The position numbers and the translations under genes were made by a program. Below, piece after piece: positions 43,286-52,851 of a stretch of 64,000 nt of DNA (positions are counted from its first letter, which is position 1; each line of letters opens with the position of its first letter). Location: contig NC_013169.1 in assembly GCF_000023925.1 (NCBI RefSeq), forward strand, positions 558,001 to 622,000. The letters run 5' to 3'. The notes beneath the pieces were generated by a model. It was not told where the DNA came from, did no database searches, and was given only the letters and a program-made list of their open reading frames with translations. The stretch is from Kytococcus sedentarius DSM 20547 (GTDB lineage Bacteria > Actinomycetota > Actinomycetes > Actinomycetales > Dermatophilaceae).

Positions 43286-44413
43286 ATGAACACCCCGCAG
43301 AACACCCCCGGCATCACCTACGCCCAGGCCGGCGTCGACACCGAGGCCGGCGACCGCGCCGTCGAGTTGATGAAGTCCTCCGTCGCCCGGGCGACCCGCC
43401 CCGAGGTGGTCGGCGGGCTCGGTGGCTTCGCGGGCCTCTTCGACGCCTCCGCCCTTCAGGGCATGTCCCGGCCGCTGCTCACCACCTCCACCGACGGGGT
43501 GGGCACGAAGATCGCCATCGCCCGCGCGCTCGACCGGCACGACACCATCGGGCAGGACCTGGTGGCGATGGTCGTCGACGACATCGTGGTCTGCGGCGCG
43601 GAGCCGCTGTTCATGACCGACTACATCGCCACCGGCTCGGTGGTCCCGGAGCGGATCGCGGCGATCGTCTCCGGCATCGCCCGCGGGTGCGAGCTCGCCG
43701 GGGTGGCGCTGGTGGGCGGGGAGACGGCCGAGCACCCGGGGCTCATGGCGCCGGACGAGTACGACCTGGCCGGCGCGGCGACCGGCGTGGTGGACGCGCC
43801 GGACGTGCTCGGCCCAGAGCGGGTGGCGCAGGGCGACGCCGTGCTGTGCATCGCCTCCTCGGGCCTGCACTCCAACGGCTTCTCGCTGGTGCGCCGTGTG
43901 GTCGAGCACGCCGGGCTCTCCCTGGAGGAGGAGGTGCCGGAGTTCGGCCGCACCCTCGGCGAGGAGCTGCTCGAGCCCACGCGCATCTACTCACTGCCCT
44001 TGCTCGAGGTGATCCGGGCGACGCGCGTGCACGCCCTGAGCCACGTGACCGGCGGCGGGCTGGCCGCGAACCTCGCCCGCGTGATGCCGCAGGGCCTGTA
44101 CGCCGCGCTCGACCGCTCCACCTGGGCGCCGGCCCCGGTGTTCGATGCGGTGCAGCGCTGGGGCGGGGTCGACCGTGCCGACCTGGAGAAGACCCTGAAC
44201 CAGGGCGTCGGGTTCGTGGCGCTGCTGCCGCAGGAGTCCGTCGACACGGCGGTCGAGCTGTTGGCGGGTCACGGCATCGATGCCTGGGTGGCCGGTGAGG
44301 TCCACGGGTCGGCCGAGGCGGGACTGGGTGCCCAGGTCGCGACCGGTGACTGGGTGACCGGGGCCAAGGGCGTCGAGGGCGGGGCCGCGGCGCTGGTGGG
44401 CGACCACGCCTGA
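43286..44413 (+). CDS. purM: AIR synthetase (phosphoribosylformylglycinamidine cyclo-ligase)
   Basis: This 375-residue protein has ITYAQAGVDTEAGDRAVELMK, LLTTSTDGVGTKIAIA, DDIVVCGAEPLFMTDYIATG, GCELAGVALVGGETAEHPG, and SSGLHSNGFSLVR, all typical of PurM. It closes the imidazole ring from FGAM with ATP. AGAAGG lies 7 nt before ATG 43286. A strong terminator follows, and the convergent DUF3073 gene lies beyond it, the usual actinobacterial neighbourhood. Confidence 0.97.
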   Translation: MNTPQNTPGITYAQAGVDTEAGDRAVELMKSSVARATRPEVVGGLGGFAGLFDASALQGMSRPLLTTSTDGVGTKIAIARALDRHDTIGQDLVAMVVDDIVVCGAEPLFMTDYIATGSVVPERIAAIVSGIARGCELAGVALVGGETAEHPGLMAPDEYDLAGAATGVVDAPDVLGPERVAQGDAVLCIASSGLHSNGFSLVRRVVEHAGLSLEEEVPEFGRTLGEELLEPTRIYSLPLLEVIRATRVHALSHVTGGGLAANLARVMPQGLYAALDRSTWAPAPVFDAVQRWGGVDRADLEKTLNQGVGFVALLPQESVDTAVELLAGHGIDAWVAGEVHGSAEAGLGAQVATGDWVTGAKGVEGGAAALVGDHA

Positions 44414-44459
44414 GGCGGGCATCGGGCCGGCATCGGACCTCCGGATGGGCCCCCGGACG

Positions 44460-44492
44460 CGCGAACGCCCCCGGTGAGCGGGGGCGTTCGCG
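44460..44492. terminator. Terminator of purFM (bidirectional)
   Basis: A perfect 14-bp stem (left arm CGCGAACGCCCCCG) with a 5-nt loop lies between the convergent purM and DUF3073 genes. Confidence 0.85.
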
Positions 44493-44508
44493 GTGTGGGG
44501 ACTGCTGG

Positions 44509-44703
44509 TCAGCGGTCGTTGGCCGGCCAGCGGTCCTCGTCGTCCTCGTCGTCGGAGGAGCTGGAGTACCCGTTGCGGGAGGACTCGCGGTCCGACGAGG
44601 CGCGCAGTTCCCTCTCCAGCGCGCTCAGGTCGGTGTCGGGGGAGTAGTACTTCAGCTCCCGAGCAACCTTGGTCTGCTTTGCCTTGGCTCGGCCGCGCCC
44701 CAT
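44509..44703 (-). CDS. DUF3073 family protein
   Basis: This 64-residue protein starts MGRGRAKAKQTKVARELKYYSPDTDLSALERELR and ends in an acidic Ser/Asp-rich tail (SSSSDDEDDEDRW). This is the DUF3073 pattern of small actinobacterial proteins, commonly next to purM. The function is unknown. The basic head and acidic tail suggest binding to nucleic acid or another protein. GGGGG lies 9 nt upstream of the ATG. The 208-bp upstream gap (44704-44911) holds a TTGACA on the minus strand at 44750-44755 but no matching -10. Confidence 0.88.
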   Translation of the reverse strand: MGRGRAKAKQTKVARELKYYSPDTDLSALERELRASSDRESSRNGYSSSSDDEDDEDRWPANDR

Positions 44704-44911
44704 GGCGTGACCCCCTAACCGGTCTGGCGGAGCGGCATCGCGCTACACATGTCAATCGCGTGGCGTCATCAGTCCTGAACGGTGCGGCGTCACGCGAGTG
44801 TCGTGCGAGGCGTAGCGGCCCCGGGGTTCGTATATGTCGTGTCGCAGAGTTTACAACACCGACCCCCGGCCCGGCGGGTGGGCTCGCGGGCAGCAGAGCC
44901 CGGTCGGAGGG

Positions 44912-45127
44912 TCAGGGCTTGCTGGTGTCCACGTCGTTGCCGAGGATCTCCATCAGGGGCCAGATGCCGATGATGACCAGGCTCACGATGATGCCCAGCA
45001 GGATGAACAGGGCCGCGTGGACCGCGGGGCTCATGCGGTGCTTCTTGATGCCCTCGTCGTCGCCCCCGTGGGTAGCGGACTCCGGCGCGGCCGCGTGGGT
45101 CGTGGTCGCCACAACGTTGTCAGTCAT
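44912..45127 (-). CDS. Small single-pass membrane protein
   Basis: This 71-residue protein has a His/Glu/Asp-containing N-terminal part (HGGDDEGIKKHRMSP) and one hydrophobic helix AALFILLGIIVSLVIIGIWPLM, then a short acidic tail. ATG 45127 lies 7 nt after AACACT, possibly leaderless. A longer in-frame start upstream would add a basic segment without a ribosome-binding site. Nothing identifies its role. Confidence 0.6.
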   Translation of the reverse strand: MTDNVVATTTHAAAPESATHGGDDEGIKKHRMSPAVHAALFILLGIIVSLVIIGIWPLMEILGNDVDTSKP

Positions 45128-45241
45128 GCCGGTCAGTGTTCCACGGGCACGGGCCGCTCGACAGGCCCAGAAGGTCACAGGTCGAGAACAATTCCCCGGC
45201 CGTTGCCCCGGTCCGGCCCCCCGGGGGCACCCGGACCGCGC

Positions 45242-45943
45242 TCAGCGGCGCAGCAGGAGCGCCCCTCCGGCGAGCAGCACCAGGGCCAGGGCACCCAGGC
45301 CCACCCAGCCGGTGGTGCTCAGGCCGCCGCTGGAGTCCTGGTCGGAGTCCTGTGCGTCGGAGCCCGCCTCGTCCGAGGGGGTGCCGGTGGCCTCGGTCGT
45401 GGTGCTCTCGGTGGGCTCGGTGGAGGCGGAGTCGCTCGGCGCTGCGGTCGGCTCGGACGAGGGGGACCCGGCGGGCTCGGAGCTCCCACTCGGCGCCCCG
45501 CTCGACTCGGCAGGCTCCGAGCTCTCCGCGGGCGAGCTCCCCGCATCGTCGCTGTCGGCTGCCACGGTGAAGTCCGTGGTGCCGGAGATCGGGTGCCCGT
45601 CGGAGGAGACCACCCGCCAGGTGGTCGTGTAGCTGCCGTCCGCGAGATCCTCGGGCAGGTCGAAGGTCACGACCGACCCGTCGGCGGTGGGCTCGCCCTC
45701 GGCCACGACCTCGCCGGCGGAGTCGGTCACGGAGACGCGGTTGCCCACCTGCTGCACGGCGTCGCTGTAGGTCAGGACCAGTTCGTCGGGGGCCTCGGTG
45801 AGGGTCTCCCCGGCGCTGGGCTCGGCACCCTCCAGCACGTCGTGGGCCCCGGCAGGTGCGGCGAACGTGCACGTCAGGGCCGCCGCCCCCACGGCGGCGA
45901 GGGCGCGGGTGCGGCGGGCGCGGGCAGAGTGGTGCGTGGTCAT
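45242..45943 (-). CDS. CopC-domain copper-binding protein, cell-wall anchored type
   Basis: This 233-residue protein has a signal peptide (RTRALAAVGAAALTCTFAAPAGA) whose mature N-terminus begins HDVLEGAEPSAGETL. A CopC domain ends near GHPISGTTDFTVAAD. The N-terminal His and the later SDGHP are the usual Cu(II) ligands. A Ser/Glu/Pro-rich stalk of about 75 residues and a C-terminal membrane helix plus Arg-Arg (LGALALVLLAGGALLLRR) tether it to the membrane. ATG 45943 lies 7 nt after TAGGAT (minus, 45951-45956): leaderless. No copD is adjacent. Confidence 0.88.
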   Translation of the reverse strand: MTTHHSARARRTRALAAVGAAALTCTFAAPAGAHDVLEGAEPSAGETLTEAPDELVLTYSDAVQQVGNRVSVTDSAGEVVAEGEPTADGSVVTFDLPEDLADGSYTTTWRVVSSDGHPISGTTDFTVAADSDDAGSSPAESSEPAESSGAPSGSSEPAGSPSSEPTAAPSDSASTEPTESTTTEATGTPSDEAGSDAQDSDQDSSGGLSTTGWVGLGALALVLLAGGALLLRR

Positions 45944-46034
45944 GGCGCCCATCCTAGAACTCCGATATCGCGTAGTAGAACCGGGTTCGTGGACGCGCCC
46001 CCGACGGCTGGCAGTCGCCGCCTACCCTGAGGCC

Positions 46035-46667
46035 ATGCCCGTCACCTCCTACCGCACCCTCGCCCGCGACGCCCATGGCGAGATCGAGGAGAAGAACTCA
46101 CGCTTCGTGTGCCGCATCGCGCCCAGCGACTCCGAGGAGGCCGCGCGCGCCGTCATCGAGGCCGAGCGCCGCACCCACCACGACGCGCGGCACCACTGCA
46201 GCGCGTTCGTGCTCGGGCCCGACGGCCGCATCGAGCGCTCCAACGACGACGGGGAGCCCGCCGGCACCGCCGGCACCCCCATGCTCGACGTGCTGCGCGG
46301 CTCGGGCTACCGCGACGTCACGGCGGTGGTGACCCGCTGGTTCGGTGGCACCAAGCTGGGCGCCGGCGGGCTCGTGCGCGCCTACGGGGACGCGGTGCGC
46401 GCGGCCCTGGAGGACGCTCGCCCGCGCGAGCGCCGCCTGGTGTGCGAGCACTCGCTGGTCGTCGCGCACGCCGAGGCGGGCCGCATCGAGAACGACCTGC
46501 GGGTGGCCGGGTTCGTGGTCACCGGCACCGACTACGCCGAGCGGGCGACCCTCCACGTCGCCACCCCGCCCGACCAGCAGGACGCGCTCGCCTCGGCCGT
46601 GGCCGTGGCCACCGGGGGTGGGGGCGTGCTCGTGCCCGGCGACGAGCGCTGGGTGGACGCCCCCTGA
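46035..46667 (+). CDS. YigZ/IMPACT (UPF0029) family protein
   Basis: This 210-residue protein has EEKNSRFVCRIAPSDSEEAAR, HHDARHHCSAFVLG, SNDDGEPAGTAGTPMLDVLRG and VTRWFGGTKLGAGGLVRAYGDA, all signature segments of the YigZ/IMPACT N-terminal domain. The C-terminal DUF1949-like ferredoxin fold follows. IMPACT proteins act on translation control in eukaryotes. The bacterial role is not settled. ATG 46035 is 6 nt after TACCCT (46023-46028), leaderless. Confidence 0.9.
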   Translation: MPVTSYRTLARDAHGEIEEKNSRFVCRIAPSDSEEAARAVIEAERRTHHDARHHCSAFVLGPDGRIERSNDDGEPAGTAGTPMLDVLRGSGYRDVTAVVTRWFGGTKLGAGGLVRAYGDAVRAALEDARPRERRLVCEHSLVVAHAEAGRIENDLRVAGFVVTGTDYAERATLHVATPPDQQDALASAVAVATGGGGVLVPGDERWVDAP

Positions 46668-46670
46668 GAC

Positions 46671-46717
46671 GCCCGATGGGGTGAGCCGCCCACGCCGGGC
46701 GGCTCACCCCATCGGGC
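46671..46717. terminator. Bidirectional terminator, 21-bp perfect stem
   Basis: The arms 46671-46691 and 46697-46717 pair perfectly (start GCCCGATGGGGTGAG) around a 5-nt loop, 3 nt after the YigZ stop and 7 nt from the convergent ATP-grasp gene end. Confidence 0.88.
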
Positions 46718-46724
46718 CGGGGGA

Positions 46725-48005
46725 TCAGAAGCCGTGCGAGCTGGGCTTCGGGTAGTACTTCAGGAACTTGCGGACGTGGTTGAGCATGGCGACCACGGTG
46801 TAGCCCTGGCGCCACAGCGAGTCCTTGCGGGGGTTCCACAGCGGGTGGTGGATGCCGTTGCGGGCGGCCGCGTTGACCCGGCGGCGCAGCTCGGGGTCCA
46901 GCACGTAGCGCATGAGGAAGGGCTTGAACAGGACCGTGTAGAGGATCTCGTTCTCCACCCGCACCGGGGTGTGGCGCTTGTTCTCGACCACGTCGGTCAC
47001 CACGAACTCGGCGACGTTCGCGCCGGCGGCGGTCACGTAGTAGTTGTTGCGGCCGATGCGGGAGTTCATCTCCAGGAAGTAGCCGGTGCCGTCGCGCGGG
47101 TCGACCTTCACGTCGAAGTTCGCGAAGCCCTGGTAGTCCATGTGGTCCAGGAACTTCACCGCCGAGTCCCACAGGTCGGGCAGGGCGGTGGTGAACATGG
47201 CCGCCGGGTTGCCCAGGGCGGTGGGGGAGTGCTCCTCCAGCAGCACGTGGGCGCTGCACAGCAGGGTGGTCTCGCCGTTGCGGTCGCGGTAGGCGGTCAC
47301 CGAGCGCATGTAGGTGTCGTCGCCACCGATGAGCTGCTGCACGAGGAACTGACCGGTGAAGCCCGCGGCGCGCAGGACGCGGACCATGTCGTCGTACTGC
47401 TCCTGGGTGTCCAGGAAGTAGACCTTCTTCTTGCCGGCGAACTTGAGGGTCTCGTACTGGCTGGTGGTTGCGGGCTTGGCCACCACGGGGAAGGGCTGCT
47501 CCACGGCCGGCGCGGCCCAGTCCGCACCGTCGGAGCCGGCGAAGTCGAGCACCTGCGTGGCGGGGTGGGGGATGTCCAGCTCGGCGCATGCCTGGGCGAA
47601 CTCGACCTTGTCGCTGATGCGGTCCAGCAGGTCCACGCCGGGCATGGGGATCGTGTAGTACGGCGCGAGCTCGTCGACGCGCTCCATCACCATGCGGACG
47701 ATCGTGTCCTGGTTGGTCAGCAGCACCAGCGGGTGGCGGCCGTGGTGCTTCCTGCCGATGCGCACCAGCTCGTCGATGGTGTCGTCGGAGGTCTTGTCCT
47801 CGCCGATGAGGTGGTGGTTGATGATCTCCGAGCGCATCACCGGCCCGGTCTCGACGCGGGAGACGACCGTGGGGATCGTGCCGTAGCGATCGTTGAAGGC
47901 GCGGGCGAGGGCATAGACGCCGATGTCGCCACCGACCATCACCAGGTCGAACGCCGGGGCGTCGGGGCTTGCTGCGGGGGTCTTGGGCACGTCGTCTCCT
48001 GACAT
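46725..48005 (-). CDS. ATP-grasp domain protein (carboxylate-amine ligase like)
   Basis: This protein of about 426 residues begins with a Rossmann-like domain (FDLVMVGGDIGVYALARAFND) and continues into an ATP-grasp fold with PFPVVAKPATTSQYETLKFAG, KKKVYFLDTQEQ, FLVQQLIGGDDTYMRSVTAY and FANFDVKVDPRDGTGYFLEMNSRIGRNN, the metal-binding Glu/Asn region. The family joins a carboxylate to an amine or thiol using ATP. The substrate is unknown. The start is uncertain: ATG 48005 lacks a well-placed ribosome-binding site, while in-frame GTG 47990 has AGGAG 5 nt upstream and a -10 TAGGAT at 48022-48027. Confidence 0.82.
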   Translation of the reverse strand: MSGDDVPKTPAASPDAPAFDLVMVGGDIGVYALARAFNDRYGTIPTVVSRVETGPVMRSEIINHHLIGEDKTSDDTIDELVRIGRKHHGRHPLVLLTNQDTIVRMVMERVDELAPYYTIPMPGVDLLDRISDKVEFAQACAELDIPHPATQVLDFAGSDGADWAAPAVEQPFPVVAKPATTSQYETLKFAGKKKVYFLDTQEQYDDMVRVLRAAGFTGQFLVQQLIGGDDTYMRSVTAYRDRNGETTLLCSAHVLLEEHSPTALGNPAAMFTTALPDLWDSAVKFLDHMDYQGFANFDVKVDPRDGTGYFLEMNSRIGRNNYYVTAAGANVAEFVVTDVVENKRHTPVRVENEILYTVLFKPFLMRYVLDPELRRRVNAAARNGIHHPLWNPRKDSLWRQGYTVVAMLNHVRKFLKYYPKPSSHGF

Positions 48006-48120
48006 CTGGGGTGCTCCGGCGATCCTATGCGCAGGCTGCCTGGTGCGCCTCAGTCCGGCGCGCTCTCGGAACGGGGCCACGCCTCGGTGGGCGGCCACCT
48101 GGGCTGGGCCCCTTCGCACG

Positions 48121-48158
48121 ACGACGCCCCGCCCACCAACCGGTGGACGGGGCATCGT
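48121..48158. terminator. Terminator downstream of lpd
   Basis: The 17-nt arms 48121-48137 and 48142-48158 match at 15 positions (GCCCCG, CCACC core) with loop AACC, 27 nt past the lpd stop on the minus strand. Confidence 0.75.
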
Positions 48159-48184
48159 GCTGGGCGGGTGCCCAGAGGGTGAAC

Positions 48185-49579
48185 TCAGAGGTTGATCATG
48201 TGGCCGGCGATGCCCTCGACGGCCTCCTTGACCGACTCGGACAGCGTCGGGTGGGCGAACACATTGCGAGCCACCTCGTCGGCGGTGAGGTCCCACTTCT
48301 GGGCCAGGGTCAGCACCGGCAGCAACTCGGTGACCTCCGGGCCGATCATGTGGGCGCCGATGATCTCGTTGTGCTCGGCGTCGGCCACCACCTTGACGAA
48401 CCCGCGGGCATCGCCGAAGCCCATCGCCTTCCCGTTGGCGGAGAAGGGGAACTTCGAGACCTTCACGTCGTAGCCCTTCTCCTTGGCCTGGGCCTCGGAG
48501 TAGCCGAACGACGCGATCTGCGGCTGGCAGTAGGTGGCGCGCGGGATGAAGTCGAACTCCACCGGCATCGTGTCGGCACCGGCGATGCGCTCGGAGGCGA
48601 CGACGCCCATGGCCTCGGCAGTGTGGGCGAGCATCAACTTCCCGGTGACGTCACCGATGGCGTAGATGTTCTCCACCGCTGTCCGGCCCCACTGGTCGAT
48701 GTCGATGGCACCGCGCTCGGTGGTCTCGACCCCGACGTTCTCCAGGCCGTAGCCCTCGATGCGGGGGGCGAACCCGATCGCCGAGAGCAGGCGGTCGGCC
48801 TCGAGGACCTCCTCGGAGCCGTCCTTGCTCACGGTGACCTTCACGCCCGAGCCGGTGTCCTCGACCTTCTCCACCTTGGTGGAGAGCTTCACGTCCACGC
48901 CGAGCTTCTTGTAGTGCTTGAGGAGCTCCTTGGAGATCTCCTCGTCCTCGGTGGGCACCATGCGGTCCAGGAACTCCACGATGGTCACCTTCACCCCGAA
49001 GTTCGCCATCACGTAGGCGAACTCCACGCCGATGGCGCCGGAGCCGGCGATGATGATCGACTCGGGCAGCTCCTCGTCGAGGATCTGCTCCTCGTAGGTG
49101 ACGACGTTCTCGCTGAGCTCGACGCCGGGGATCATCCGGGTGGTCGCGCCGGTGGCGATGATGAGGTGGTCGTAGGTGACCTCCTGGGTCTCGCCGTCGT
49201 TGAGGTCCACCGAGACGGTCGAGTCGGACTGGATGGTGCCCCAGCCGTCGATCTCGGTGATCTTGTTCTTCTTCATGAGGAAGTGGACGCCCTTGACGAT
49301 GCCCTCGGAGACCTTGCGGCTACGCGAGTGGGTCGGCCCATAGGACATGGTGGCGTCGCCCTCGATGCCGAAGGTCTTCTTCTCCTTGGTCAGCGTGTAC
49401 GCGAGTTCCGCGTTGCGCAGGAGCGCCTTGGACGGGATGCAGCCGACGTTCAGGCAGACACCGCCCCAGTACTTCTTCTCGATGACGGCAACCTTCTTGC
49501 CGAGCTGGGCGGCACGGATGGCGGCGACGTAGCCACCGGGGCCCGCGCCAAGGACAACGACGTCATAGTGATCGGCCAT
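48185..49579 (-). CDS. lpdA: Dihydrolipoyl dehydrogenase
   Basis: This 464-residue flavoprotein has [23 protein letters not shown], the redox disulfide in [20 protein letters not shown] loop [35 protein letters not shown], and C-terminal [14 protein letters not shown] with the catalytic His-Glu. It reoxidises lipoamide in 2-oxoacid dehydrogenase complexes. It is encoded alone. ATG 49579 is 6 nt after CATACT (minus, 49586-49591), so the mRNA is probably leaderless. Confidence 0.96.
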   Translation of the reverse strand: MADHYDVVVLGAGPGGYVAAIRAAQLGKKVAVIEKKYWGGVCLNVGCIPSKALLRNAELAYTLTKEKKTFGIEGDATMSYGPTHSRSRKVSEGIVKGVHFLMKKNKITEIDGWGTIQSDSTVSVDLNDGETQEVTYDHLIIATGATTRMIPGVELSENVVTYEEQILDEELPESIIIAGSGAIGVEFAYVMANFGVKVTIVEFLDRMVPTEDEEISKELLKHYKKLGVDVKLSTKVEKVEDTGSGVKVTVSKDGSEEVLEADRLLSAIGFAPRIEGYGLENVGVETTERGAIDIDQWGRTAVENIYAIGDVTGKLMLAHTAEAMGVVASERIAGADTMPVEFDFIPRATYCQPQIASFGYSEAQAKEKGYDVKVSKFPFSANGKAMGFGDARGFVKVVADAEHNEIIGAHMIGPEVTELLPVLTLAQKWDLTADEVARNVFAHPTLSESVKEAVEGIAGHMINL

Positions 49580-49711
49580 GGCCCCAGTATGGCAAGCGTT
49601 GTCCACCGGCGCTGCGCCGTGCCCGCCCCGGGTGCCTGGAGGGCCGACCGTGAACTCCGTCACTGTCCCCGGGGTGCGGGTTCTCGCGGCGTGGCGCGGG
49701 TGGTTGACTGA

Positions 49712-49733
49712 GGTCCCGCCGGCCGGCGGGACC
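49712..49733. repeat. 22-bp perfect palindrome before the ACT-domain gene
   Basis: GGTCCCGCCGG followed directly by its reverse complement, ending 21 nt before the ACT gene start and just after a TTGACT (49704-49709). It could be an operator or a leader hairpin for the ACT/anthranilate synthase pair. Confidence 0.6.
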
Positions 49734-49754
49734 CCTCGAGACCCGGAGGTCGCC

Positions 49755-50078
49755 ATGAAGCGCCACGCACTGTCCGTCACCGCTGAGAACCACCCCGGCG
49801 TCCTCACCAAGGTCTGTGGCCTGTTCGCCACCCGGGACGCGAACATCCAGTACCTCGCGGCCGCCCCCACCCTGCAGAAGGGCGTCTCCCACATGACGAT
49901 CGTGGTGCGCGCGAACGACCAGTTCGACGTCGAGGACCTCATCACCCACGTGGAGCAGGTGCCGCACGTCGTGGCCGTCGAGGCCATCGACGACGTCGAC
50001 GCCGTGGCGACCGAGCTGCAGACGACCGCCGACCGCGCCCCCCGCACCGTCGGGTCGCTGACCCAGCGCGCCTTCTGA
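49755..50078 (+). CDS. ACT-domain protein (IlvN-like)
   Basis: This 107-residue protein is a single ACT domain: [36 protein letters not shown] and [35 protein letters not shown]. It resembles the small regulatory subunit of acetolactate synthase, but the catalytic subunit is not nearby. ACT domains bind amino acids. The gene ends 1 nt before the fused anthranilate/ADIC synthase, so it may act as its feedback sensor (inference). CGGAGG lies 5 nt upstream of ATG 49755. Confidence 0.82.
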   Translation: MKRHALSVTAENHPGVLTKVCGLFATRDANIQYLAAAPTLQKGVSHMTIVVRANDQFDVEDLITHVEQVPHVVAVEAIDDVDAVATELQTTADRAPRTVGSLTQRAF

Positions 50079-50079
50079 G

Positions 50080-52053
50080 GTGGAGGGGACCCCCATCGCG
50101 CCGGAGGACGGCGGGGCCGGTGAGCCCGCGTCCGTGGAGCCCGCAGTGCCCGCAGAGCCCGCGGTGTCCGCAGAGCTCTTGGCGCCCCTGCTGGGTGAGC
50201 ACGCCCCGCCGTTCGCGCTGATCCACCGCGCCGAGGACCCGGCGCACGTGCTGCTCCTCACCGGGCAGGTGCAGGACCTCGACCGGCTGGCCGAGATCCC
50301 CTCCCCCGGGGAGCTCCCGGTGCTGGCGATGGTCCCCTACCGCCAGGTGGCGGAGCGTGGCTTCGCGGCCCACGACGACGGAGCGCCGCTGCGGGTGCTC
50401 CTCCCGGAGCGTGCGCAGCGCCTCGAGGTCGATGGGGTGCTCGACGCCCTCGCGCGCCTGGTGCCCACGGCGCCGGCAGTGACCGGGGAGCGCATGAGCG
50501 TCTCGGATGCCGATTACGCCGCGATGGTGCGCCGCGTGATCACCGACGAGATCGGCCGGGGCGAGGGAGCCAACTTCGTGATCCGCCGCGACGTGGTGGC
50601 CGACGTCGACGCCGCGCCGGCTACGGCTGCGCTGGGCTGGTTCCGGGCACTGATGGACCAGGAGGCCGGCGCCCACTGGACCTTCGTGGTGCACACGCCG
50701 GGCCACACGCTGGTGGGTGCGTCGCCGGAGCGCCACGTCGGGGTGGCCGACGGCTGGGCCGTCATGAACCCCATCTCGGGGACCTTCCGCCACGGGGAGC
50801 ACGCCTCGCCCGGGGAGCTCGTCAGCGCCTTCCGGGGCTTCCTCGAGGACACCAAGGAGACCGAGGAGCTCTTCATGGTGGTGGACGAGGAGATGAAGAT
50901 GATGGCCCGCGTCTGCTCCAGCGGCGGCCGGATGACGGGGCCGCAGCTCAAGCAGATGGCGCACCTCACCCACACCGAGTACGTGCTCGACGGGCAGACG
51001 GAGATGGACCCGCGGGAGGTCCTGCGGGAGACGATGTTCGCCCCCACGGTCACCGGGTCGCCGATGGAGAACGCCTGCACGGTGATCCACCGGCACGAGC
51101 CGACCGGCCGTGGCTACTACTCGGGCGTCCTGGCCCTGCTCGACCGTGACGAGGCGGGCCGCGAGCGACTGGACGCCCCCATCATCATCCGCACGGCGCA
51201 GCTGCCCCACAACGGCACGGTGAGCGTCTCGGCTGGGGCGACGCTGGTGCGCCACAGCTCGCCGGAGGCGGAGGTGGCCGAGACCGCGGTGAAGGCCACC
51301 GGGATGCTGGCCGCGATGGGCCTGCGCCCGCAGCGGCCCCGGGGCGCGGCGCCGGACCTCGCGGGGCTCCCGGGCGTCTCGGCGGCACTGGCCGCGCGCA
51401 ACGACCGGTTGTCGCCCTTCTGGCTCGCCCCGCAGGCGCCCACGCACGTCGAGGGGGTCGCCGGCGCCTCGGTGCTGGTGATCGACGCCGAGGACGCGTG
51501 GACGCAGATGCTGGTGCACCAGCTGCGGCACCTCGGCATGGTGGGCCGGGTGAAGCGGTGGAACGAGGTCACGCTGGACGACGTGGCGGGCCCCGCCGCG
51601 CCCGACCTGGTGCTCAGCGGCCCCGGCCCGGGTGACCCGACGGACCTGACGCAACCCCGCATCGCGCGGCTCCACGAGCTGGTCTCCGCGCGCCTGGAGG
51701 CCGGTGGGGCGCTGGTGGCGGTCTGCCTGAGCCACCAGGTGCTCGCGCACCTGGCCGGCCTGCCCATCGAGCGCCTCGACGAGCCGCACCAAGGGGTGCA
51801 GCTCGAGGTGGACTGGTTCGGCCTGCCGGCCCGCATCGGCTTCTACAACACCTTCGTCGCACGGGGCCCGGCCGCGGGCGGGGTGCGGGTGGCCGGACGG
51901 GAGCTGGAGGTCACTGCCGAGCCCGGGAGCGGCGCCGTGCGCGGCCTGCGAGGGCCGGGGGTCGCGACCATCCAGGGCCACGCGGAGTCCGTGCTCTCCG
52001 CCGACGGCCTGCCGGTGCTGCGGGAGATGGTGCGCCACGCCCTGGGTGCCTGA
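50080..52053 (+). CDS. Fused anthranilate/ADIC synthase (TrpE-TrpG, PhzE-like)
   Basis: This 657-residue protein has a chorismate-binding domain ([54 protein letters not shown]) and a C-terminal class I glutaminase ([41 protein letters not shown] with nucleophile Cys, GHAESVL). MNPISGT and CLSHQ are more like PhzE (2-amino-2-deoxyisochorismate synthase) than TrpE/TrpG. It would make ADIC or anthranilate from chorismate and glutamine. No other phz or trp gene is near. The GTG start lies 1 nt after the ACT gene stop, so it is co-translated. Confidence 0.85.
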   Translation: MEGTPIAPEDGGAGEPASVEPAVPAEPAVSAELLAPLLGEHAPPFALIHRAEDPAHVLLLTGQVQDLDRLAEIPSPGELPVLAMVPYRQVAERGFAAHDDGAPLRVLLPERAQRLEVDGVLDALARLVPTAPAVTGERMSVSDADYAAMVRRVITDEIGRGEGANFVIRRDVVADVDAAPATAALGWFRALMDQEAGAHWTFVVHTPGHTLVGASPERHVGVADGWAVMNPISGTFRHGEHASPGELVSAFRGFLEDTKETEELFMVVDEEMKMMARVCSSGGRMTGPQLKQMAHLTHTEYVLDGQTEMDPREVLRETMFAPTVTGSPMENACTVIHRHEPTGRGYYSGVLALLDRDEAGRERLDAPIIIRTAQLPHNGTVSVSAGATLVRHSSPEAEVAETAVKATGMLAAMGLRPQRPRGAAPDLAGLPGVSAALAARNDRLSPFWLAPQAPTHVEGVAGASVLVIDAEDAWTQMLVHQLRHLGMVGRVKRWNEVTLDDVAGPAAPDLVLSGPGPGDPTDLTQPRIARLHELVSARLEAGGALVAVCLSHQVLAHLAGLPIERLDEPHQGVQLEVDWFGLPARIGFYNTFVARGPAAGGVRVAGRELEVTAEPGSGAVRGLRGPGVATIQGHAESVLSADGLPVLREMVRHALGA

Positions 52054-52070
52054 TCGCACGTCCCACACAC

Positions 52071-52106
52071 GAGGACGGCCGGCGCCCCCGGGCACCGGCC
52101 GTCCTC
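52071..52106. terminator. Bidirectional terminator after the anthranilate/ADIC synthase gene
   Basis: A perfect 12-bp stem GAGGACGGCCGG / CCGGCCGTCCTC with a 12-nt loop, 17 nt after the stop and 15 nt from the convergent DedA gene end. Confidence 0.8.
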
Positions 52107-52121
52107 GCGCAGGGGGAGGGG

Positions 52122-52733
52122 TCAGCGGGCCGCGCGCCGCGCGCTCACCCGCTTGTAGACGAACCACAGCACACCCAGCACGAGCAGCGCGAGCACGATC
52201 TTGCTGATGATGCTGACGGTGCCCTCCACCGCATGCCAGTTGGAGCCCAGGACGTAGCCGAGGGTCACCAGCAGCGCGTTCCACGCCGAGGAGCCGAGCA
52301 GCGTGTAGAAGAAGAAGGTGCCGAAGGGCATCTGGGAGGTGCCGGCCGGGATGGAGATGAGGCTGCGCACGCCCGGCACGCAGCGCCCGGTGAGGACCGC
52401 TACCTTGCCGTACTTGTCGAACCACCGGTGGGCGGCGTCACCGTCGTTCTCCTCCACCAGCGGCAGCTTGGCCATCCAGCGGATGGTGCGCTCACGCCCG
52501 AAGGCCCGGGCCACGGCGTACAGGAACACCGCACCGGCGACGGAGCCCGAGGTGGTCCACAGCATCACCTCGAGCCACCCCATCTGACCCTGCCCGATGG
52601 TGAACCCGGCCAGCGGGAGCACCAGCTCGCTCGGGATCGGGGGGAAGACGGTCTCGAGCAGCATCATCAGTGCCAGGCCCGGTCCTCCCAGGGCTTCGAT
52701 GACAGAGGTGATCCACTCGTTGAGATTCGCCAT
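52122..52733 (-). CDS. DedA-family membrane protein
   Basis: This 203-residue protein has EALGGPGLALMMLLETVFPPIPSELVLPLAGF, the DedA N-terminal motif with the conserved acidic and Pro residues. FDKYGKVAVLTGRCVPGVRSLISIPAGTSQMP is the conserved Arg/Gly loop, and four or five membrane segments are present. DedA proteins recycle or flip undecaprenyl phosphate or other lipids. ATG 52733 lies 6 nt after TACCCT (minus, 52740-52745), so a leaderless mRNA is likely. An upstream GTG at 52739 is less likely. Confidence 0.9.
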   Translation of the reverse strand: MANLNEWITSVIEALGGPGLALMMLLETVFPPIPSELVLPLAGFTIGQGQMGWLEVMLWTTSGSVAGAVFLYAVARAFGRERTIRWMAKLPLVEENDGDAAHRWFDKYGKVAVLTGRCVPGVRSLISIPAGTSQMPFGTFFFYTLLGSSAWNALLVTLGYVLGSNWHAVEGTVSIISKIVLALLVLGVLWFVYKRVSARRAAR

Positions 52734-52800
52734 GCGCACAGGGTAGTCAACGGGGGGTGCCCCTCCGGTCCCTCCGCGGGGTCAGGAGGGCCTCACACAC

Positions 52801-52837
52801 AGGAACGCCGCCCCGTCGGCGACGGGGCGGCGTTCCT
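52801..52837. terminator. Terminator of the tRNA cluster
   Basis: A perfect 17-bp stem (AGGAACGCCGCCCCGTC) with loop GGC, 15 nt beyond the tRNA-Phe 3' end on the minus strand. It also separates the cluster from dedA. Confidence 0.85.
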
Positions 52838-52851
52838 CACGATGGTGGCTG

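Noticed and set aside
44704-44911. Possible promoter with TTGACA at 44750-44755 for DUF3073
   Set aside because: No -10 hexamer at 16-18 bp spacing, so it was mentioned but not listed as a feature.
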